This document shows positions 1 through 6,224 of a DNA stretch of 10,024 bases, in pieces (within the stretch, counting starts at the first letter, position 1; each line of letters starts with the position of its first letter). The notes under the pieces are model-generated. The model searched no databases and was not told the origin of the DNA. It saw only the letters and a program-made list of their open reading frames with translations. This DNA comes from Desulfuromonadaceae bacterium (GTDB taxonomy: Bacteria; Desulfobacterota; Desulfuromonadia; Desulfuromonadales; Syntrophotaleaceae). The translations under genes were made by a program, and so were the position numbers. Location: contig JAIOSZ010000305.1 of assembly GCA_021107335.1 (NCBI GenBank), forward strand, positions 1-10,024. The letters run 5' to 3'.

Positions 1-259
1 TGGCGGTGCCGGTCACCGCCAAGCGAGCTTGTTCCACGGTGCGTAGAATCTGGCGGGCATAGCCCAGCAGGTTTTGGCCGGCACTGGTTAGTACCATGCC
101 TCGCCCGGTGCGGATAAATAGGCTGGTGCCGAGATTCTCCTCCAAGCGGCGAATGCGGGTGGTGACGTTGGATTGCACATAGTGCAGGCGTTCGGCGGCA
201 CGGGAGATGCTGCCCTCTTCGGCGACAGCGAGAAATATGCGCAGGGCTCCGAGATCCAT
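1..259 (-). CDS. LysR-family transcriptional regulator, N-terminal part (cut by window edge)
   Basis: The reverse strand from ATG at 259 reads MDLGALRIFLAVAEEGSISR, then AAERLHYVQSNVTTRIRRLE, then ENLGTSLFIRTGRGMVLTSA. This is the classic LysR winged helix-turn-helix: residues 1-60 are the DNA-binding domain with the recognition helix around QSNVTTRIRRLE, followed by the start of the linker helix (LLGYARQILRTVEQAR). About 86 residues are visible; a full LysR protein is near 300, so the effector-binding domain lies outside the window. An AGGAG Shine-Dalgarno sits about 6 nt before the ATG, supporting this start. The gene is divergent from the MoaD/ThiS-like gene at 421, the usual layout for a LysR regulator and its target. 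Target and effector are unknown. Confidence 0.93.
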   Translation of the reverse strand, partial: MDLGALRIFLAVAEEGSISRAAERLHYVQSNVTTRIRRLEENLGTSLFIRTGRGMVLTSAGQNLLGYARQILRTVEQARLAVTGTA

Positions 260-279
260 GGTCTCTCCTGATCAACATG

Positions 280-296
280 TATCGTTAATAGTGATA
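280..296. promoter_or_regulatory. Candidate LysR-type box (TATC-N9-GATA)
   Basis: The intergenic region contains TATCGTTAATAGTGATA, an interrupted palindrome that includes the T-N11-A core typical of LysR binding sites (TC-N9-GA). A second dyad, TGAT-N8-ATCA, follows at 301-316 and ends just before the -35 hexamer of the divergent promoter. A distal recognition dyad plus a proximal activation dyad near -35 is the standard LysR arrangement. Binding by the adjacent regulator is inferred from position only. Confidence 0.5.
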
Positions 297-317
297 GCTG
301 TGATCAATTTAAATCAT

Positions 318-346
318 TTGACATGAACCAACCATCTTTTTATTGT
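318..346 (+). promoter_or_regulatory. Sigma-70-like promoter for the MoaD/ThiS-like gene
   Basis: A perfect -35 hexamer TTGACA (318-323) is followed after exactly 17 bp by TATTGT (341-346; 4 of 6 matches to TATAAT). This predicts a start near 353 and a leader of about 68 nt before the ATG at 421. The weak -10 together with the upstream LysR-type dyads fits an activator-dependent promoter. Transcription itself is not shown by sequence. Confidence 0.55.
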
Positions 347-420
347 AGTGGAACGCACCGTGTTTCGTATCAGGCCAAAGGGTTTGCGACTGGCCGCAAT
401 TGTAAGGGAGAATACAGCCC

Positions 421-726
421 ATGAGTAAGGCACCCAATACCCATGTTCGCATGTTTGGTTCGCTACATACCATTCGCCGCAATCGAGGGCTGCCCTCCTA
501 TGAAGACATGTACATTCCCCCCGAGGGTATCTCCGGATTCGATCTTGCCGAGAAGCTGGATCTACCTTTAGAAAAGATCGAGGGGGTGTTCATCAATCAC
601 AAAGCCACGTCTCTGGATGCCATCATTCGGCCGGGGGACACGACCGCCATTATCTCCTCCGGCGTGCCGGGTCCCCACCGCTATTCCCTCGGTATCCATT
701 CCGCCGGAAAGCATTTGCGTAAGTAG
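421..726 (+). CDS. MoaD/ThiS-like ubiquitin-fold small protein lacking a C-terminal GG
   Basis: A 101-residue protein with the beta-grasp pattern of sulfur carriers: an opening beta strand (HVRMFGSLHTIRR), a middle helix (GFDLAEKLDLPLEKIEG), then VFINHKATSLDAIIRPGDTTAIIS, which matches the strand and 'GD+V' turn near the end of MoaD/ThiS proteins. Canonical carriers end in a Gly-Gly tail that is adenylated and thiocarboxylated. Here the chain continues past GVPGPHR to a basic end (SAGKHLRK) with no terminal GG. The start is supported by AGGGAG about 10 nt upstream. It appears to be a single-gene transcript between its own promoter and a terminator at 761-793, divergent from a LysR gene. The fold assignment is fairly secure. 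A role as a sulfur carrier is doubtful without the GG; a binding or partner-regulating role is possible. Confidence 0.78.
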   Translation: MSKAPNTHVRMFGSLHTIRRNRGLPSYEDMYIPPEGISGFDLAEKLDLPLEKIEGVFINHKATSLDAIIRPGDTTAIISSGVPGPHRYSLGIHSAGKHLRK

Positions 727-760
727 CAGCGTGATTGGATAACTTAGTTCCGAAAAAAGT

Positions 761-793
761 AACGGGCCTGCAGCAATGCAGACCCGTTTTTTT
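761..793 (+). terminator. Rho-independent terminator, probably bidirectional
   Basis: The hairpin is AACGGG-C-CTGCA, loop GCAA, TGCAG-A-CCCGTT: an 11-bp stem with one C/A mismatch, followed directly by a seven-T run on the plus strand, 34 nt after the stop of the MoaD/ThiS-like gene. On the other strand the same stem is followed by ACTTTTTT, so it could also end transcripts of the convergent DUF2293 gene, whose stop is at 846. Confidence 0.88.
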
Positions 794-845
794 ATTGGCT
801 ATTGATAATCGGAAAGTGCCATCCGACTCAACGGATGCTCCCGGG

Positions 846-1526
846 CTAGGGTTCCTTACTCAAGGCCCTTTGCAGGGGACAGTTTTCGGTAATATCCCGC
901 CCCTGACGATAGGCTTGTAATAGCTCCACGGATTTGGCGGCGAGTTGCCTGCGGACCTCTCTTCTTTGGCCCTTGATCCGTGCGATGCTCATGGAATCGT
1001 AGGCCGTGGTCTGGTGGCGCATCCAGGCGATCACCGCGGCCTCGGCCCGTTTGGCCAAGGGGATGCGTTCGGTCCGTGCCACCGTGCCGCTACCGACCGG
1101 GGTTGCGTGAGCGGTAATTTTTTCACTCAACCGCTGCGCTTCGGCCTCATATCTTGAATGAAAATCGAGAAACCAGACAACTTCCGTAAAAAAATCCCCC
1201 ACATAGGCCTGTTGTTTAGCCTCCCGTCGGGCCAGGTCCCGTTGCCGAGTTCTGGCGTATTCGGGAGTGGATCGCTTGGCCTCAACCTCCAACCGTGAAG
1301 CCAGGATATGGGTCGCTTCGGCCCAGATCCCCAGGGAGATCTCCCGTTTTCCTTTGCGTACCTTCACCACCCAAGTCGTTCCCTTGGCTTTTACACTGCG
1401 GGTGATTGCTGCGTCGCCGGCTGGAAGAAAAACCCAATCGGCAGGAACTGTGAGCTGTTCGCCCGATTCGCCTAGAACTGTTCCCTTGGTTCGGCCGGGC
1501 TGAACCAGTCGATGTAGATGTGCCAT
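846..1526 (-). CDS. DUF2293 domain-containing protein
   Basis: The product has 226 residues. The C-terminal part, about residues 148-205 (TVARTERIPLAKRAEAAVIAWMR onward, rich in Arg/Lys with a YDSM... segment), matches the DUF2293 family as I know it; the function of that domain is not established. The N-terminal ~75 residues (VPADWVFLPAGDAAITRSVK, then WVVKVRKGKREISLGIWA) look beta-rich and recur in family members; residues 80-140 are charged and probably helical. There is no signal peptide or membrane segment, so it is likely cytosolic; the basic content would allow nucleic-acid binding, which is a guess. The ATG at 1526 is the only usable start in the open frame, yet no Shine-Dalgarno precedes it and a terminator hairpin ends only 9 nt upstream. 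It follows yciH on the same strand. Confidence 0.85.
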   Translation of the reverse strand: MAHLHRLVQPGRTKGTVLGESGEQLTVPADWVFLPAGDAAITRSVKAKGTTWVVKVRKGKREISLGIWAEATHILASRLEVEAKRSTPEYARTRQRDLARREAKQQAYVGDFFTEVVWFLDFHSRYEAEAQRLSEKITAHATPVGSGTVARTERIPLAKRAEAAVIAWMRHQTTAYDSMSIARIKGQRREVRRQLAAKSVELLQAYRQGRDITENCPLQRALSKEP

Positions 1527-1534
1527 GATGGTGT

Positions 1535-1555
1535 TAAAAAAGGGGCGGAGCCCCT
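1535..1555 (-). terminator. Rho-independent terminator after yciH, abutting the DUF2293 start
   Basis: On the minus strand the stem AGGGGC, loop TCC, GCCCCT is a perfect 6-bp GC-rich hairpin followed by a T run. It lies about 50 nt past the yciH stop codon (1603). The T run finishes 9 nt before the DUF2293 start codon, so it may also sit in that gene's leader. Confidence 0.7.
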
Positions 1556-1602
1556 GATCCCTTCGTTGGAGTTATCTGGAGTTGTGCTTTTGCCTAAATC
1601 GA

Positions 1603-1971
1603 TCAGCCCCCGGCCTGTTTAACTTTGTAGCCAAGCCCGGTCAATTCTTTTTCCAGCATATCCCGGTGGTCCCCCTGAATTTCAATGAGGCCATTCTTTA
1701 CGCTGCCGCCGCTGCCACATTTTTGTTTCAGGGCCTTGGCCAGCTTTTTCAATCCCTCTTCCTTCAGCGGTAGGCCGCCGATTAAGGTGACGCCTTTTCC
1801 CTTACGGCCCTTGGTTTCCCGCATCAGCCGGACGATGCCATCGCTTTTAGGCAGCGATGATTTTTGCTGGCAAATGCATTTTCCGACAGGGTGGTTACAT
1901 CCAGGACACATTTGGCCAAACTCGGACGAGTAAACCAGACCTGTACCTTTATGCTGAGACTTTTTTGCCAT
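1603..1971 (-). CDS. yciH: YciH/SUI1 (eIF1-like) translation factor with Cys motif
   Basis: The product has 122 residues. Residues ~45-122 form the SUI1/eIF1-like domain: DGIVRLMRETKGRKGKGVTL, KKLAKALKQKCGSGGSVKNG, then IEIQGDHRDMLEKELTGLGY and the KVKQAGG end, very close to E. coli YciH. YciH binds the 30S subunit and affects initiation fidelity; in E. coli it is described as a stress-related initiation inhibitor. The N-terminal extension holds Cys22, Cys25, Cys32 and Cys34 (CPGCNHPVGKCIC), a likely zinc-binding knuckle that E. coli YciH lacks as I recall it. AAGGAG lies about 12 nt before the ATG, slightly far but clear. It has a candidate promoter at 2020-2049 and a terminator at 1535-1555, so it may be monocistronic. 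Confidence 0.93.
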   Translation of the reverse strand: MAKKSQHKGTGLVYSSEFGQMCPGCNHPVGKCICQQKSSLPKSDGIVRLMRETKGRKGKGVTLIGGLPLKEEGLKKLAKALKQKCGSGGSVKNGLIEIQGDHRDMLEKELTGLGYKVKQAGG

Positions 1972-2019
1972 AGTATTTACCAGCTCCTTCGCTTAACTCG
2001 TTTCTGGATAAAGCGGATT

Positions 2020-2049
2020 ATCATAACCTGCAGAGAGGGAGTTCTACAA
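2020..2049 (-). promoter_or_regulatory. Candidate sigma-70 promoter for yciH
   Basis: On the minus strand TTGTAG (2049-2044) is separated by 18 bp from TATGAT (2025-2020; 5 of 6 matches to TATAAT). This would give a leader of about 40 nt before the yciH ATG at 1971. The -35 match is poor (3 of 6), so this rests mainly on the -10 and position in the only gap between the two genes. Confidence 0.4.
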
Positions 2050-2065
2050 ATCCATAGAGAAAGAT

Positions 2066-3436
2066 TTATGCTTCTTTCCTGCGCCCGATTTTGCGCAGTC
2101 GAATGCCGAGCAGTACCGCAGCAATGCTGAGGCCGACGGTCAGACTGAGCCAGAAACCTTTAGCCCCCATTGGGGGGCCCCAAAGATCGGTAAGGGCCAG
2201 ACTGTAGCCCAGGGGCAGACTGATCACCCAGTAGGAGATGATGATCAGTAGCAACGGCACACGGGTGTCTTTGTAACCGCGCAGCGCCGCGCTGGCACCT
2301 ACCTGAAAGGCGTCGGAAACCTGGTAGAGAGCGTTGAGGTAAAGGAGACCGACCGCAATGGCTATAACCTGAGGATCGCAGGTGTAGATCGCGGCAATAT
2401 TTTCAGCAAAGATCAGGGTTAGCGTTGCCGTCACTAAGGCTAGGGAAGAATTAAGCATCAGCCCGGTCTTGCTAACCAAGCGAGCCTGGTCCAAGCGCTG
2501 TTGGCCGATGGCGTGACCCACCCGGATCGTAATGGCACTGGAGATACTTAGAGGGATCATGAAAATCATAGCGGAATAGTTCAGGGTGATCTGGTGCGAG
2601 GCCACGGTTAACGCCCCCAGGGGCGACAGAAACAGGGCAATCAAGGCAAAAATGCTCGCTTCAACCAACAGTGAAAGGCCGATCGGCAGCCCCAGGCGAA
2701 GAAGCTGTGTGGCCCCTTCGGTTCCTTGCCCTTTGGCAAGATCGAAGAAGTGGGTAGTTTTGTACGACTTGATGCGCCATATGGTCAGCAGCATGCAGCC
2801 GCACATGAACCAGAGGCTCAGCGCCGAAGCCCAACCACAGCCGACCCCACCCATGGCCGGAAAACCAAGTTTGCCATAAATAAAAACATAGTTGGCGGCC
2901 ACATTGACCGGAATACTGGCCAGGCCGATGAGCATACTCGGCCGCACCAGGCCGAGCCCTTCGCTTAAGTTGCGCAACACAAAGAACACGGCCACCGCTG
3001 GCAGTCCCCAGGAAATGGCTTTAAGGTAGTCAATGGAGATGGCAGCCACCTGAGGGTCGACCGCCATCCGGGTAAAGACGAATCCTGCGTTACGCAGTAG
3101 CAGGATGGCAATCAACATGAGAGGCAAGGCCACAACCATCCCTCGGCGGGCCAGTGGGCCGGTCTCCGCGGTCTTGCCCGCCCCATGCAGGTGGGCTACC
3201 AGCGGCGTGATGGCCAACAGCACGCCGTAAAGAAACAGAAAGATCGGCCACCAGAGGCTACCGCCGACCGCTACCCCGGCCAAATCGGTGGCGCTGACCC
3301 GGCCGGCCATGACGGTGTCGGCAAAAGCGAGGGCTTGTTGCGACAGATGTGCCGTCAGAATCGGCGCAGCCAGGGTGATCAGGTGGCGCGCTTCGGTTGA
3401 CAGTAACTTAAAATGCATGTGTTTGGGGTGGAGCAT
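2066..3436 (-). CDS. norM: MATE-family multidrug efflux pump, NorM/MdtK type
   Basis: The product has 456 residues, with about twelve hydrophobic segments arranged as two six-helix halves, the normal MATE size and topology; an inner-membrane Na+ or H+ antiporter exporting cationic drugs is expected. It aligns along its length with NorM/MdtK: ALAFADTVMAGRVSATDLAG in TM1, YVFIYGKLGFPAMGGVGCG between TM5 and TM6, GLPIGLSLLVEASIFALIAL in TM7, and QVSDAFQVGASAALRGYKDT in TM10. Asp40, Glu259 and Asp375 fall where Vibrio NorM has its cation-linked acidic residues (Asp36, Glu255, Asp371). The start at 3436 is favoured by a GAGG a few bases upstream; a second ATG six codons in (3418) has no Shine-Dalgarno. 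A terminator-like hairpin lies just before the start, so expression may depend on read-through or a promoter overlapping it. Confidence 0.94.
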   Translation of the reverse strand: MLHPKHMHFKLLSTEARHLITLAAPILTAHLSQQALAFADTVMAGRVSATDLAGVAVGGSLWWPIFLFLYGVLLAITPLVAHLHGAGKTAETGPLARRGMVVALPLMLIAILLLRNAGFVFTRMAVDPQVAAISIDYLKAISWGLPAVAVFFVLRNLSEGLGLVRPSMLIGLASIPVNVAANYVFIYGKLGFPAMGGVGCGWASALSLWFMCGCMLLTIWRIKSYKTTHFFDLAKGQGTEGATQLLRLGLPIGLSLLVEASIFALIALFLSPLGALTVASHQITLNYSAMIFMIPLSISSAITIRVGHAIGQQRLDQARLVSKTGLMLNSSLALVTATLTLIFAENIAAIYTCDPQVIAIAVGLLYLNALYQVSDAFQVGASAALRGYKDTRVPLLLIIISYWVISLPLGYSLALTDLWGPPMGAKGFWLSLTVGLSIAAVLLGIRLRKIGRRKEA

Positions 3437-3446
3437 GGGGCCTCAA

Positions 3447-3468
3447 TAAAAAACAGCCCCGGAGAGCT
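3447..3468 (-). terminator. Terminator-like hairpin in front of the MATE gene
   Basis: The minus strand reads AGCTC, loop TCCG, GGGCT (5 bp, one G-T pair), then G and six Ts. It lies about 75 nt past the stop of the 77-residue gene and would end its transcript. The stem is short, so efficiency is uncertain. Part of it (GGGGC, 3460-3456) can instead pair with GCCCC (3441-3437) directly before the MATE start codon, giving a competing hairpin that contains the GAGG ribosome site in its loop. Confidence 0.45.
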
Positions 3469-3542
3469 GCTTGGTTGCCAAAATATTCCCTGTCCGCTGG
3501 ATTACAGCCCTCGGCCCCCTCTTACCAAAAGCACTTTCAGCG

Positions 3543-3776
3543 TCAGTCGTCCGCAGTTATTTTGCCGGAGGAGGACTCCAACAGCGGCTTGAGAAATTTC
3601 TCAAAGGTGACCTGCTGTTTGGCGGTGAGCAGGTCCAGATTGCCATCGTGATCGAGCAAAAAGGTGCCGAGACCGAGCACTGTTCTGGGCAGGTAGCCGG
3701 TTCCGTCCACGATCTGTTCAATGTCCGCGATGCGGTTGTTTATCAGGTCTTTCAGCAAGTCCAAGTCAATTTCCAT
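3543..3776 (-). CDS. Uncharacterised 77-residue protein
   Basis: I do not recognise this protein. It is small and acidic at the N terminus (MEIDLDLLKDLINNRIADIE), with two probable helices around a loop GTGYLPRTVLGLGTFLLDHD; the second half (LTAKQQVTFEKFLKPLLESS) is again helical. There are no Cys residues, no signal peptide and no membrane segment, so it is probably cytosolic. It is likely a real gene: GGGAG sits 7 nt before the ATG at 3776, codon use resembles its neighbours, and it fills the gap between the repeat element at 3809 and the MATE gene. No function can be assigned. It could be a partner of a neighbour, but the terminator-like hairpin after it argues for separate expression. Confidence 0.72.
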   Translation of the reverse strand: MEIDLDLLKDLINNRIADIEQIVDGTGYLPRTVLGLGTFLLDHDGNLDLLTAKQQVTFEKFLKPLLESSSGKITADD

Positions 3777-3808
3777 ATTCTGTCTCCCGTAGCGCTAATC
3801 GCTACTCT

Positions 3809-3977
3809 CTAGCGGCCTGTCGGCCTATACGGGCCGAAGTGAAAGTTTGGATGTTTGAGAACAGATTTTAGCTCGTTTGAAGGTTCATAGCTGTAGCTAT
3901 GGGCCAAAAAGGAGCTGAAATATGGGCCAAACAGTCGAATTTGCAGCCGGCTCATGGATAGTCCGACAGTCTCTTGG
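3809..3977. repeat. Palindromic interspersed element, copy 1
   Basis: This ~169-bp intergenic element is homologous, in inverted orientation, to 7133-7300. Shared blocks in order are CTGTCGG, GGGCCGAA, CAGATTTT, TTTGA, ATAGC/GCTAT, ATATGGGCC, then TTTGCAG-x-CGGCTCATGG and CCGACAG. Its ends are inverted repeats (CTGTCGG 3817-3823; CCGACAG 3963-3969). Nested inside are TTTTAGCTC (3866-3874) with GAGCTGAAA (3912-3920; one G-T pair) and a central hairpin CATAGCT-GT-AGCTATG (3886-3901). It has no coding capacity that I trust. It lies 35 bp beyond the rhlE stop and 32 bp before the start of the 77-residue gene, so it may work as a 3'-UTR structure or terminator of rhlE. A MITE-like origin is inferred from the terminal repeats. 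Confidence 0.8.
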
Positions 3978-4012
3978 TGTGTTTTCAAAGATAATATATT
4001 TTTCTGTGTCGT

Positions 4013-5431
4013 TTAGCGTGGTTTACGCGGACTGTTTTTCGGCGGAGCGCCCCTCTTTGGTTTGGAGGACAAGCGTTTTTTCGCAGCTCCCGCGCCGGCT
4101 TCCGGTCGTGGCTTGTTCCTGCCGTCGGCCGTCTTTTGTCGTCTGTTCCCGATTGCCGGTTTTCCACCACGGCGTGGCTTAGTGTTGTTGTCCTGCTCTT
4201 CCTGCTCCATTTTTGGACCGGCCCCCCGATCCAGCTTTTGCTTGGGTTTTTTCGGTTTCTTCGGCCGTACCCGCACATCGCGAGTCAACGGTACCTTATG
4301 GGTTGGAATAAAGCCGTTTTCCACCTCCCGCACCAGAGTCAGGCGAATCAGGGTCTCTATGGCGGCTAACAGCTTGACCTCATCGGCACTGACCAGCGAG
4401 ATGCCCTCTCCCGTAGATCCGGCACGACCGGTACGGCCGATGCGGTGGATGTAATCTTCAGGGACTTTGGGCAGCTCATAGTTGATCACCAGCGGCAGTT
4501 CGCTGATGTCGATACCCCGCGCGGCGATATCGGTGGCCACCAGAACCCGGATCCGGTTCGCCTTGAATTCGGCCAGGACCCGGCTGCGCACCCCCTGGCT
4601 CTTGCTGCCGTGGATCGCCGCTGCGGCAATGCCGTCGCGAATCAGGTTCGCCACCAGACTGTCGGCGCCATGCTTGGTGCGGATGAAGACCAGCACCTGG
4701 GTCCAGCCCTGGTTGCGCACCAGATGACTGAGCAGGGCCGCTTTTTTGCTTTTGTCGACTTCATAAACCCATTGCTTGACGCTCTGGGCGGTGGAGTTTC
4801 TTGGGCTGACCTCGACCTGCAAGGGCTGGTTAAGCAAACCGTCGCTGAGTTTGCGGATATCCTCGCCAAAAGTGGCCGAAAAGAGCAGATTCTGACGTCT
4901 TTTCGGCAGCAAGGCCAGGACCTTGCGAATCTCGTCGCTGAAACCTAGGTCGAGCATACGGTCAGCCTCATCGAGCACTAGGGTTTCCAGCTGGGAAAAT
5001 TTCACCGCGTTCTGGCTGAACAGATCCAGTAAGCGGCCCGGTGTCGCCACCAGCACATCGACTCCGCCGCGCAGTTTCATCATCTGCGGATTGATCTTCA
5101 CCCCACCGTAGACCACGGCCGATTTAAGGGAAAGGTGTTTGCCATAGTTGGCCACGTTCTGCCCAACCTGCACCGCCAGCTCGCGAGTCGGCGTCAGCAC
5201 CAAGGCGCGAATGTGGTTCGATTTGACTTGGGGGCCGCTGGTCAGACGCTGCAGCAGGGGCAGGGCGAAACTGGCGGTTTTGCCGGTACCGGTTTGCGCC
5301 GCGGCCATGATATCCCGACCGGCAAGCACTGCGGGAATCGCCTTAATCTGAATCGGCGTGGGCGTGGCATAGCCGCTTTCGTCGATAGCCCGCAGCAGGG
5401 GAGCGGAGAGTCCAAGAGAGGCAAATGACAT
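4013..5431 (-). CDS. rhlE: ATP-dependent RNA helicase RhlE (DEAD-box)
   Basis: The product has 472 residues from ATG at 5431. All helicase motifs are present in order: Q motif ([10 protein letters not shown], ~24-33), Walker [10 protein letters not shown] (44-52), PTRELA (81-86), GG (109-110), TPGR (130-133), DEAD (154-157), SAT (185-187), then in RecA2 [17 protein letters not shown] (274-290), [10 protein letters not shown] (299-308) and [10 protein letters not shown] (329-338). The HGxKSQ and ARGID forms and the MSFASLGL opening are RhlE-like. It unwinds RNA duplexes in ribosome assembly and RNA turnover. A Lys/Arg/Pro-rich tail (~388-472) is a disordered RNA-binding extension typical of the family. 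A TTG five codons upstream is possible, but the ATG fits RhlE proteins better; the Shine-Dalgarno is weak (GAGA). It starts 44 bp after the RNase H stop, so it is probably the last gene of that unit. Confidence 0.95.
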   Translation of the reverse strand: MSFASLGLSAPLLRAIDESGYATPTPIQIKAIPAVLAGRDIMAAAQTGTGKTASFALPLLQRLTSGPQVKSNHIRALVLTPTRELAVQVGQNVANYGKHLSLKSAVVYGGVKINPQMMKLRGGVDVLVATPGRLLDLFSQNAVKFSQLETLVLDEADRMLDLGFSDEIRKVLALLPKRRQNLLFSATFGEDIRKLSDGLLNQPLQVEVSPRNSTAQSVKQWVYEVDKSKKAALLSHLVRNQGWTQVLVFIRTKHGADSLVANLIRDGIAAAAIHGSKSQGVRSRVLAEFKANRIRVLVATDIAARGIDISELPLVINYELPKVPEDYIHRIGRTGRAGSTGEGISLVSADEVKLLAAIETLIRLTLVREVENGFIPTHKVPLTRDVRVRPKKPKKPKQKLDRGAGPKMEQEEQDNNTKPRRGGKPAIGNRRQKTADGRNKPRPEAGAGAAKKRLSSKPKRGAPPKNSPRKPR

Positions 5432-5475
5432 AGGCTGGTTTCTCAAAAAGCAGTTGATGGTCGGGGCGCGGTGAA

Positions 5476-5967
5476 TTACAAGGCTGATCGGCGAGCGTCT
5501 TCTCTTAGTGCATTCCTCGAAGCTCTATCCACCAGGGTAAACAGTCGATCGATAGTATTTTTGTGCTTTGATGCCTGATGACCTTTCACCTTGAGCAGTT
5601 CGCAATCCAGTTGATCCATCCGGCGATAAAAGTCCTGATACAGCTCGTAATTGTTGAGGCGTGTTTTCTTCTTAGAGCAATAATCGTTTCGCTCCAGTCG
5701 ATCCCTTCTTGCCGGTAAGCCGATGATGTTTTGCGAATCGGTAACCACGATCAAGGGACGGCCTAACAGCTGAAGATCGCCAAGCGCCCATAACAAGGTC
5801 TGCAATTCCAGTTTTGTTGAAGAGGTGGTCGCAAAGCGCTTCACTTTCACTTGCTTGCTCAACTCCTCCAGCGAAAGTCCAGGGTAAGACACCGCCAGGT
5901 AGGCGCCATAGCCAATCTTCGTCTGAGTATTTACGCTGCCATCGGTAAAGAGCGTTACGGCATCCAT
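5476..5967 (-). CDS. RNase H family protein (stand-alone)
   Basis: The product has 163 residues. It has the RNase H fold with acidic active-site residues in order: Asp9 in LFTDGSV, Glu54 in [14 protein letters not shown], Asp77 in VVTDSQN, His130 in KVKGHQAS, and Asp147 in [12 protein letters not shown] (Asp140 is an alternative partner). It should cut the RNA strand of RNA:DNA hybrids. The sequence differs from classical RnhA: there is an insertion [20 protein letters not shown] (85-104) and a different C-terminal helix, as in a recognisable side branch of RNase H proteins. The ATG at 5967 overlaps the stop of the VF530 gene (TGATG); the nearest AGAGGA is 15 nt upstream, so translation is probably coupled. 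A TTG one codon earlier is less likely. Confidence 0.88.
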   Translation of the reverse strand: MDAVTLFTDGSVNTQTKIGYGAYLAVSYPGLSLEELSKQVKVKRFATTSSTKLELQTLLWALGDLQLLGRPLIVVTDSQNIIGLPARRDRLERNDYCSKKKTRLNNYELYQDFYRRMDQLDCELLKVKGHQASKHKNTIDRLFTLVDRASRNALREDARRSAL

Positions 5968-6224
5968 CAAGGTTGCGAATTGTCCTCTGTGCCCTCATCC
6001 CGTGCAATGATAATGGTCGATAGGTATAGATTCTCGACTTTCTTCCTAGCCCAAGGCGTCCTGCGCAGAAATTTGAGACTGGAACTGACCGATGGGTCTT
6101 TTTTAAAGCATCGAATATCGATGCAGTTCCCCAATTCATCCCAGCCGTAATATTCTACCAGGCTGATGACGATCTGTTCCAGGGTTACGCCGTGCAGTGG
6201 GTCATTGACTCGTTGGTCACTCAT
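5967..6224 (-). CDS. VF530 family (DUF2132) DNA-binding protein
   Basis: The product has 85 residues. Residues 7-68 carry the diagnostic VF530 sequence: [40 protein letters not shown], then [22 protein letters not shown]530 is a small all-helical protein, named from a Vibrio fischeri structure and annotated as DNA-binding; its cell role is unclear. A poorly conserved tail ([18 protein letters not shown]) follows. The start ATG overlaps the stop of the upstream membrane-protein gene (ATGA, 4 bp), with GAAGG 8 nt before it, and its own stop overlaps the RNase H start. This gives strong layout evidence for co-translation of three genes and suggests a link between VF530 and RNA:DNA hybrid processing. 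Confidence 0.9.
   Translation of the reverse strand: MSDQRVNDPLHGVTLEQIVISLVEYYGWDELGNCIDIRCFKKDPSVSSSLKFLRRTPWARKKVENLYLSTIIIARDEGTEDNSQP

Noticed and set aside
735..920. Small plus-strand frame across the terminator at 761-793
   Set aside because: It runs through a strong hairpin terminator and into the antisense of the DUF2293 gene, with no ribosome site.
1883..1889. CCGACAG inside yciH as a third repeat end
   Set aside because: The heptamer is isolated in coding sequence with none of the other element blocks around it; the CTGTCGG at 4659-4665 in rhlE is likewise isolated.
4445..4948. Long plus-strand open frame antisense to rhlE
   Set aside because: It is the shadow of a strongly supported DEAD-box gene on the other strand; the sequence shows no domain.
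5432..5446. TTG start five codons upstream for rhlE
   Set aside because: The ATG at 5431 gives the usual RhlE opening (MSFASLGL); the upstream TTG has no better ribosome site.
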